A model generated the notes under the pieces. That model saw only the letters and a list, made by a program, of their open reading frames with translations. It had not been told where the DNA came from and did not search any database. Positions 57,954-64,000 of a DNA stretch of 64,000 bases are shown piece after piece. The position numbers and the translations under genes were made by a program. Each line of letters begins with the position of its first letter. Positions within the stretch are counted from its first letter, which is position 1. Origin of the DNA: Bog-473 sp035534235 (GTDB taxonomy: Bacteria > Actinomycetota > Acidimicrobiia > Acidimicrobiales > RAAP-2); assembly GCA_035534235.1 (NCBI GenBank), contig DATLSH010000039.1, positions 8,966 to 72,965 of the forward strand, written 5' to 3'.

Positions 57954-59777
57954 ATGGCTGAGGCACCGGCCGCGCCCAACCGGTTCCTCCGCTTCTGGCC
58001 GCTCCTCGCCCTCCTGGCCGTGCAGGCCCTCATCATCGCCATCGCACCGTCCACGGCCCCCACCAGTGTGCTGGGTGGCGGGGCCGCCGGGAACACCGGC
58101 AGCACGGCGACGGTGAGCGGCGCCTCCGGAGCGATCACGGCGACGACGGCGGCGGGAGCGGCCGCGGCCTCGACCGGGAAGGCCGGAGGGACGGGGACCT
58201 TCACCAGGGCCGCTGCGGGGCCAGCCGCGCAGAGCGCAGCTGCGGCCGCGGCAGCCGGTGCGGCTGCGGCAGCCGCGGCGGCCGGGAGTACTGCACACTG
58301 CGTGGGAGGCCGGGAGTTCGCGGCCAGCCTGGTGTTCTATGCACCCCCCTGCACCCCGGGCACCATCGGTGCGCCCTACCCCGGCAATGGCGGGGCGACC
58401 TACCAGGGGGTGACCGGGAACACCATCACCGTGGTGGATTACTACTCGAACCTGGGACCTGAGGTGAACGCCATCGACCAGGCTCAGGGTGGCTATGTGC
58501 CCTACAGCGGCGAGCAACTCTGGGACTCGGCCATGGCGTCGTTCATCAACTCGCACTATGTGCTGTTCGGGCGCACCCTCAAGATCATCACCTATCAGGG
58601 CCAGTGCCAGTCGGTGCCGCCCGATACCACGTGCCTCACCGCAGAAATGGACAGCATCATTCAGACCTACCAGCCCTACATCGTCCTGTGGGTGAACAAC
58701 ACCCTGTGCTCCGTCTGCTACGCCGAGATCGCCAAGGACCACACCATCGGCATGGGAGGTATCGGCTTCTCCGACAACCTGTCCAACGAGTTGGCGCCCT
58801 ACTTCTACAGCGCAGACCAGAGCTCGACGAGGATAGAGACCGCCTTCGCACAGTGGTGGTGCGCGCAAATGTCCTCGGTCAATGTGCCGTCGCGCAAGGT
58901 CGCCTTCGCCGGCACCGAAAACTCAGCGCAGAACTTCAACGGCCAGGCGCGCCGCCTGGGCGTGATCTCGACCAACGATCCGGACAACGAGAACACGGTG
59001 ACCCAGGTCCTGGCTAACGCTCTGGCCAGTGACTGCGGCGACAAAATCTGGCATACGTACTTCTACTCACAGAACATCAACACGGCGGCACAGCAGGTGA
59101 GCGCCGGCCTGGCGGCCATGGACACCCCCACCGATCCGGCCAACGCCGTCCTCTGCCTCTGTGACTCCGTGGCGCCGCAGTTCCTGTTCGAGGGAGCTTC
59201 GGGGGACAATTACTGGCCCGAAATCCTCATGGCCAACAACCAACTGATGGATCAGGACAACACGGGTCAGAACTACGAAACGGCACCCTCGTGCCCGTCG
59301 AGCAAGAACTGCGAGTTCTCCAACGCCGTAGGGATTTCTCCGATCGAAGCCCAGCCACCGCAGGGCACCGGTCCGGCGGCGGCCGTGTGGGCCCAGCAAG
59401 GGCAGAAGGCGTCGCTGGCCGCCAACCTGGGCTCGGACTCGAATGCCGATTCGTTTCTCCAGCAGTTCCTGATGATGGCCAACCTGATTGAGAACGCCGG
59501 ACCTGATCTCACCCCGGCCAACATGCAGGCCCGGGCGCCCAGCCTGGGAGCGGTGGGTGGCGGCACCACCGGCCATCAGCTCCTGGGCTTCGCCTCCGGG
59601 GACTGGCACTGGTCCCAGGACGACCGGGTGGTGTACTGGGACGAGAACGCCGTGTCCAAGTACAACAACGTGAACGGCACCTTCTGCCAGATCGAAGGGT
59701 CTCGCTTCAACCTGGGCCAGTTCCCGTCCCTGGCCAGCGGCCCGCCGGTGCCGGCGGTGAGACCGTCTACATGCTGA
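57954..59777 (+). CDS. extracytoplasmic substrate-binding protein of branched-chain-type ABC importer
   Basis: 607 residues. N-terminal membrane/signal helix (about 12-32), then a low-complexity Gly/Ala/Thr linker with a poly-Ala run near 93-112, then a type I periplasmic-binding fold ('NTITVVDYYSNLGPEVNAIDQAQGG...', 'YIVLWVNNT', 'KVAFAGTENSAQNFNG'). Cys-rich loops (e.g. C-S-V-C, C-L-C) suggest disulfides. Larger than usual LivK proteins (~400). First gene of a four-gene run with the fused permease and fused ATPase; ligand unknown. Confidence 0.85.
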   Translation: MAEAPAAPNRFLRFWPLLALLAVQALIIAIAPSTAPTSVLGGGAAGNTGSTATVSGASGAITATTAAGAAAASTGKAGGTGTFTRAAAGPAAQSAAAAAAAGAAAAAAAAGSTAHCVGGREFAASLVFYAPPCTPGTIGAPYPGNGGATYQGVTGNTITVVDYYSNLGPEVNAIDQAQGGYVPYSGEQLWDSAMASFINSHYVLFGRTLKIITYQGQCQSVPPDTTCLTAEMDSIIQTYQPYIVLWVNNTLCSVCYAEIAKDHTIGMGGIGFSDNLSNELAPYFYSADQSSTRIETAFAQWWCAQMSSVNVPSRKVAFAGTENSAQNFNGQARRLGVISTNDPDNENTVTQVLANALASDCGDKIWHTYFYSQNINTAAQQVSAGLAAMDTPTDPANAVLCLCDSVAPQFLFEGASGDNYWPEILMANNQLMDQDNTGQNYETAPSCPSSKNCEFSNAVGISPIEAQPPQGTGPAAAVWAQQGQKASLAANLGSDSNADSFLQQFLMMANLIENAGPDLTPANMQARAPSLGAVGGGTTGHQLLGFASGDWHWSQDDRVVYWDENAVSKYNNVNGTFCQIEGSRFNLGQFPSLASGPPVPAVRPSTC

Positions 59778-59784
59778 TGAGCCG

Positions 59785-62244
59785 GTGACCAATTACGCGC
59801 CCGGGGCGCCCACGGTGCGGCCTTCCAGGCAGGAAGTGGTGCGCCAAGTGTCGGCGGCTCTGCGCCGCGGAGTCGACGTGGCCGGAGCAGACAATGGCCG
59901 CGCCCGCGCCGGCCGCTTTGCCGCCCTCATTGTCGGGTTCTTCGTCGTCGTCCAACTCGTCTTCCATCAGTCCCCGGCCAACCTGGTGGAGGGGATCGCC
60001 TTGGGATCGCTCTACGGGATCATGGGAGTGGGCCTCGTCCTGATCTACCGCACCACCCGGATCATCAATTTTGCCGCGGCCGCCATCGGAGCCCTGCCGT
60101 CGATCCTGGCACTCCTGCTGGTCGTCGAATACCACGTCGACTACCTGGTGGTGCTTCCCATCGCGGTGATCGGAGGGCCGCTGTTCGGCGCCCTGACCGA
60201 CATCCTATTAATGCGCCGTTTCGCCAATGCGCCGCGCTTGATCGTCACGGTGCTGACCATCGGGGTGGCCCAGACGCTCGGGGTGCTCAGCTTCTTCATC
60301 CCCATCTGGATGGGTCAGAAGGCGACAGGCACCGCCGAGGTGATGACTCCCTGGCAGCACGTCGCCCTCCACAACAACCGGGGGGAACCGGTGCTCAGTG
60401 GCAATCAGATCGCCGCCATCGTCGTTGAGATCCTGGTGACGGTCGGGCTCATACTGCTCCTGCGCCGAACGCGCATCGGGCTGGCTCTGCGGGCGTCGGC
60501 CGAGAATTCCGACCGAGCGGCGTTGCTCGGCATTCCGGTTCGCCGGCTGGGGACGGTGGCCTGGGCGCTGGCCGGACTGCTCAGTGCCCTGGCGATCTTC
60601 GTCCAGGCTCCCCTGATCGGCGTCCCCAGCGACGCCACCCTCGGATTCGACACCCTCCTTTACGGTCTGGCGGCAGCCGTCGTGGCCCGTTTCAACAGCA
60701 TCGGGCTGGCCCTCGGTGCCGGAGCGGGGGCAGGGATCCTCGTCTTCGCGTCGGTGCAGAGCACCGGCAGCTCCGACGTGGGATCCGCCACCATGTTCGT
60801 GGTGATCATGGTGGCGTTGCTGCTGCAGCGGGGCAGCGTTTCGCGAGCCCTCGACACGGGGGTGGAGACCTGGAAGAACATCAAGGAGTACCGGCCGGTT
60901 CCGGCGGTGCTGTCGGGCTTTCCCGAGGTCCGCGCCTACAAGATCGCCGTCCCGGTGCTGGCCGCGCTCGTCGCCGTGGTCGTGGGGCTCCCCGGCATTG
61001 GCCTGAGCGGTCCCAACATCCCGGACCTGGTGGTGCTGCCGATCTTCGGCATCATGGCAGTTTCGCTGGTGGTCCTCACCGGCTGGGCGGGGCAGATCAG
61101 TCTGGGCCAGTTCGGGCTGGCCGCCGCCGGGGCGTTGGTCACGGGCGGTCTGGTAGCCAAGCACAATCTGGACTTCTTCGTCGTCCTGGCCATCGGCATC
61201 GGGGCCGGTGTGGTGGTCGCCGTCCTCATAGGTCTCCCGGCCGTGCGCTATTCGGGAATGTACCTGGCGGTGACCACGCTGGCCTTCAGCTACGCCATGA
61301 CCTATTACCTGATGAACAACCACTACTGGGTGGGCGCCCACCTCATGCCGGTCGGCGTGGCGGCACAGGTCAACCGGCCGGTGCTCTGGGGCCGCGTCAC
61401 TCTCGGCGACATCGGGCCCAATCGCAACTACTACTTCGTCTGCCTGGCTTGCCTCGGCCTGTCGATGGCTGCCGCTTCCTCGTTCCGGCGCATGCGGAGC
61501 GGGCGCATCCTCATTGCCGTGCGCGACAATCCGCGTGCGGCATCGTCGTACTCCATCAATGTGGTGCGCACCCGCCTGTCCGCCTTCGCCGTGTCCGGTG
61601 GTATCGCCGGCATGGCCGGAGTGCTCCTCATGTACGCCCAAGGAAACGTGATCCCCAGCAGCTTTGGCATTGAGTACTCCATCTTCATCTTTCTGGCGGT
61701 CATCGTCGGCGGCGCCAGCTCCATCCCCTGGGCGGTCATCGGAGCCGTGAGCTTTGAAGGGTTTACGTTGTTCGCCCCGAAGATCCTGGACCGCTACCTG
61801 AGTCCAACCGTGACGCAGGTGCTCCCCCTCATCCTGACCGGCCCCGGCCTGATCTACACCCTGATCAAGTATCCCTCGGGCAACGCCGAGTGGGGCTATG
61901 AACTGCGGGACAAATTCTTGCGGCGGGTAGCCGCGCAGCGGGACGTTCTCGTGCCCTCGCTGGTCGCCGACCGTCGGGTGGTGACCGGCGAGGAGAGCTT
62001 CGACGCCATTGAGGTGGCGGAGCACCACATGGAGGAGGTGCACGCGGCGCAAATGGCGGGAGTCCTGGCCGGTGCCCCCTCCGGCGCCGGCAGGGGCGGG
62101 AGCGAACCCTCTGGCGAGCATGCCTCCCTCCCGGCGGCGCCGACCATCACCTGCCCCACCTGCGGGCAGGTCCTCGGCATCCTCGAGGCCACCGAGCACG
62201 AGCACCTCCGTACGGCGCCGCCCGGAGAGGGGACGGTGGGGTGA
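59785..62244 (+). CDS. fused LivH-LivM branched-chain-type ABC permease with C-terminal zinc-ribbon-like tail
   Basis: 819 residues combining two permeases. Residues ~60-370 are LivH-like ('EGIALGSLYGIMGVGLVLIYRTTRIINFA', 'GLALRASAENSDRAALLGIP'), residues ~400-710 LivM-like ('LTGWAGQISLGQFGLAAAGA', 'IAVRDNPRAASSYSIN', 'VIVGGASSIPWAVIGA'). The cytosolic tail ends with C790-P-T-C793 and H805-x-H807, a possible zinc site. GTG 59785 lies 7 bases after the binding-protein gene and its stop overlaps the ATPase gene (GTGA). Confidence 0.93.
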   Translation: MTNYAPGAPTVRPSRQEVVRQVSAALRRGVDVAGADNGRARAGRFAALIVGFFVVVQLVFHQSPANLVEGIALGSLYGIMGVGLVLIYRTTRIINFAAAAIGALPSILALLLVVEYHVDYLVVLPIAVIGGPLFGALTDILLMRRFANAPRLIVTVLTIGVAQTLGVLSFFIPIWMGQKATGTAEVMTPWQHVALHNNRGEPVLSGNQIAAIVVEILVTVGLILLLRRTRIGLALRASAENSDRAALLGIPVRRLGTVAWALAGLLSALAIFVQAPLIGVPSDATLGFDTLLYGLAAAVVARFNSIGLALGAGAGAGILVFASVQSTGSSDVGSATMFVVIMVALLLQRGSVSRALDTGVETWKNIKEYRPVPAVLSGFPEVRAYKIAVPVLAALVAVVVGLPGIGLSGPNIPDLVVLPIFGIMAVSLVVLTGWAGQISLGQFGLAAAGALVTGGLVAKHNLDFFVVLAIGIGAGVVVAVLIGLPAVRYSGMYLAVTTLAFSYAMTYYLMNNHYWVGAHLMPVGVAAQVNRPVLWGRVTLGDIGPNRNYYFVCLACLGLSMAAASSFRRMRSGRILIAVRDNPRAASSYSINVVRTRLSAFAVSGGIAGMAGVLLMYAQGNVIPSSFGIEYSIFIFLAVIVGGASSIPWAVIGAVSFEGFTLFAPKILDRYLSPTVTQVLPLILTGPGLIYTLIKYPSGNAEWGYELRDKFLRRVAAQRDVLVPSLVADRRVVTGEESFDAIEVAEHHMEEVHAAQMAGVLAGAPSGAGRGGSEPSGEHASLPAAPTITCPTCGQVLGILEATEHEHLRTAPPGEGTVG

Positions 62245-63905
62245 CCGCTACGGACACCACCGGCATCACCGATGCGGTCAGCGTGTCGGACCCGGTTCTC
62301 GTCTGCGCGGGCGTCGAGGTGGCCTACGACGGCGTCCAGGTCCTCTTCGGCGTGGATCTGGAGGTGGCCGAAGGAGAGATCATCGCCCTGCTCGGCACCA
62401 ACGGGGCCGGCAAGTCGACGTTGCTCAAGGCCATTTCCGGCTTGGTCGACCCGATCGGAGGTGTGATCCATTTCGGCGGGGAGGACATCACGCATGCCGA
62501 TGCCGTGGCCACCTCCCGTATGGGCATCCTGCAGGTGCCCGGTGGCCGGGCGGTCTTCCCCACGCTTTCGGTGGAGGAGCATTTCAAGGTCGGGTCGTGG
62601 TTGCTGGTCCAGGAGGACCCCAGGGAAGTCGCCGCAAGGCAACACCAGGTGCTGGAACGGTTCCCCCGGCTACGGGAACGATGGGGCCAAATGGCGGGCA
62701 ACCTCTCCGGAGGTGAGCAGCAGCAGCTGGCCCTGGCCATGGTCTTCGTGGCCAAGCCCCGCCTGCTGGTCATAGACGAGCTGACCCTCGGGTTGGCCCC
62801 GACCATCGTCGAACTCCTCCTTGACTTGGTCAAGGCCATCCACGACCAGGGCTGCACCATCATCATTGTGGAGCAGTCGGTCAATGTGGCGCTCACGTTG
62901 GCCACGCGGGCCTACTTCATGGAGAAGGGAGAGGTGAGGTTCCACGGGCCGACCGCCGAGCTCATTGAGCGCACCGATATCCTGCGCTCGGTCTTCCTGC
63001 AAGGAGCGACGGGGGGCGCAACCGTGCCCCGCGAGCTCAAAGGGCCCGCGACCGGATCGGTCGCACCCGTCCCGCGTCGAACCCCGGCTGAGTTGGCGCA
63101 GAGCCCGGCCGTGTTGGAGGTCGAGGGCCTGACCAAGAGGTTCGGCGGCATCACCGCGGTCAGCGACGTGACCTTTGCCCTTCGCCAGGGTGAAATCCTT
63201 GGGCTGATCGGACCCAATGGCGCCGGCAAGACCACCATCGTGGACTTGATCTCCGGGCTCTTGCCGTCCGACGGCGGGACCGTCCGCCTGCTCGGCCAGG
63301 AGGTGAGCCGATGGGGTCCCGATCGGCGGGCGGCCAGGGGCCTCGGGCGCTCGTTCCAAGACGCTCGTATCTTCGCTTCGTTGACCGTCGCCGAGAACAT
63401 CGCTGTCGGGCTGGAGCGGCACATAGAGGTTCGCGACCATCTGTCCTCGCTGCTGTACCTGCCGGCCATGCAGGACTCGGAAGCCGACGTCATGTTCACG
63501 GTCAATGAGTTGATCGAACTGCTCCACCTGGAGGCCTACCGGGACAAATTCGTCTCGGAGCTCTCCACGGGGAGCCGGCGCATTGTGGACCTGGCCATGT
63601 CCATCGCCCATGACCCGTCCGTGCTCATCCTCGATGAGCCGTCCTCGGGTATCGCCCAACGGGAGACCGAAGCACTGGGGCCCCTGCTGGAGTCGATCAA
63701 GGCCGAGACCGGCTGCTCCATGCTGGTGATCGAACACGACATGCCCCTCATCACGTCGATATCCGACGAAATCCTGGCCCTCGACCTCGGGAGCATCGTC
63801 ACCCGCGGCACACCGGACGAGGTCCTCAACGACCCCTTCGTCATTGAGTCGTACCTGGGAACTAGGGGAGTGGCCACCCAGCGTTCGGGAGTGGCGGCCC
63901 CATGA
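62241..63905 (+). CDS. fused LivF-LivG ABC transporter ATPase
   Basis: 554 residues with two nucleotide-binding domains. Domain 1 (LivF-like, ~20-255): Walker A 'GTNGAGKS' (52-59), signature 'LSGGE' (155-159), Walker B 'LLVIDE' (175-180). Domain 2 (LivG-like, ~292-545): Walker A 'GPNGAGKT' (324-331), signature 'LSTGS' (441-445) and Walker B 'LILDEP' (462-467). A ~35-residue Pro/Thr/Arg linker joins them. Fusion fixes 1:1 pairing on the fused permease. GTG start inside the permease stop. Confidence 0.94.
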   Translation: MTATDTTGITDAVSVSDPVLVCAGVEVAYDGVQVLFGVDLEVAEGEIIALLGTNGAGKSTLLKAISGLVDPIGGVIHFGGEDITHADAVATSRMGILQVPGGRAVFPTLSVEEHFKVGSWLLVQEDPREVAARQHQVLERFPRLRERWGQMAGNLSGGEQQQLALAMVFVAKPRLLVIDELTLGLAPTIVELLLDLVKAIHDQGCTIIIVEQSVNVALTLATRAYFMEKGEVRFHGPTAELIERTDILRSVFLQGATGGATVPRELKGPATGSVAPVPRRTPAELAQSPAVLEVEGLTKRFGGITAVSDVTFALRQGEILGLIGPNGAGKTTIVDLISGLLPSDGGTVRLLGQEVSRWGPDRRAARGLGRSFQDARIFASLTVAENIAVGLERHIEVRDHLSSLLYLPAMQDSEADVMFTVNELIELLHLEAYRDKFVSELSTGSRRIVDLAMSIAHDPSVLILDEPSSGIAQRETEALGPLLESIKAETGCSMLVIEHDMPLITSISDEILALDLGSIVTRGTPDEVLNDPFVIESYLGTRGVATQRSGVAAP

Positions 63906-64000
63906 TCTCCCCCGGATTGGCCCGGTCGATGCGGGTGGCTTCGGTGCTCTGCGTCCTGGTTGCATCGTTCACCTGGCTCACTGCGAGCAGGGCGTCCGCG
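63902..64000 (+). CDS. exported protein, partial (continues beyond window)
   Basis: ATG 63902 overlaps the stop of the ATPase gene (ATGA). The 33 visible codons encode a signal peptide: 'MISPGLARSMRVASVLCVLV' followed by 'ASFTWLTASRASA', with an AxA-like end at the window edge. By context it is probably a second binding protein or an accessory exported protein of the importer. Confidence 0.7.
   Translation, partial: MISPGLARSMRVASVLCVLVASFTWLTASRASA

Noticed and set aside
60208..62205. 665-codon reverse-strand frame
   Set aside because: Antisense to the fused permease; the Asp/His/Gly-rich composition mirrors hydrophobic codons of the real gene.

Overview
The window is high-GC, densely packed DNA from an actinobacterium. 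I favour the class Acidimicrobiia or a close relative, without a search to confirm it. The reasons are: many GTG starts; short or overlapping gene junctions (ATGA, GTGA, TGATG); mycothiol-world proteins of the TIGR03085/TIGR03086 type; an Rpf-like transglycosylase; a DipZ-type CcdA-thioredoxin fusion; an LLM-class (F420-type) oxidoreductase; and an extracellular protein with 42-residue 'GYWLVASDGG..FSFGDA' repeats that I associate with this group. I see no rRNA, tRNA, CRISPR array, insertion sequence or phage genes.

Region 1 (1-9.9 kb) is a catabolic neighbourhood: an alpha/beta hydrolase cut by the left edge, a phytanoyl-CoA-dioxygenase-like oxygenase, a GNAT acetyltransferase, an atypical crotonase, a cytochrome P450 overlapping its 3Fe-4S ferredoxin, a second alpha/beta hydrolase, and a TetR-SDR operon. 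The TetR gene diverges from VOC - flavin monooxygenase (Baeyer-Villiger type) - quinone oxidoreductase, with a palindromic operator between them. Region 2 (9.9-19.8 kb) holds an ArsR/AHSA1-TIGR03086 pair, then a long leftward run (zwf, amidohydrolase, nitroreductase, SDR, a nitrilase-fold protein without its catalytic Cys, a beta-lactamase-like esterase, SDR, nucleosidase) and a limonene-epoxide-hydrolase-like enzyme with its full catalytic set. Regions 1 and 2 together would suit oxidative, CoA-linked breakdown of a cyclic terpenoid, steroid or similar lipid. That is inference.

Region 3 (19.8-36 kb): Rpf-like protein, acyl-CoA ligase, DipZ, GH1 beta-glucosidase, a DrrAB-type ABC exporter, an orphan ParA, an APC-family permease interrupted by an in-frame TAA, two SDRs (one without the catalytic Tyr/Lys), a small DUF1543-like gene, an epimerase and GNAT. 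Region 4 (36-49 kb): semiSWEET, a beta-hydroxyacid dehydrogenase, FGGY kinase, an LCP-like protein, threonine-dehydratase-like enzyme, hydrolases, a zincin, an MBL-fold protein, Gfo/Idh/MocA and a class III CoA-transferase. Region 5 (49-55 kb) is the most irregular: an apparently leaderless VapBC pair, a secreted lipase with a frameshifted repeat tail, a PIN-like toxin next to an AbrB-type antitoxin broken by a TAA, and a peptidylglycine-monooxygenase-like copper enzyme. Region 6 (55-64 kb): questin-oxidase-like protein, aldo/keto reductase, PNPOx-like protein, and a compact branched-chain-type ABC importer in which both permeases are fused in one protein and both ATPases in another, followed by a second exported protein cut by the right edge.
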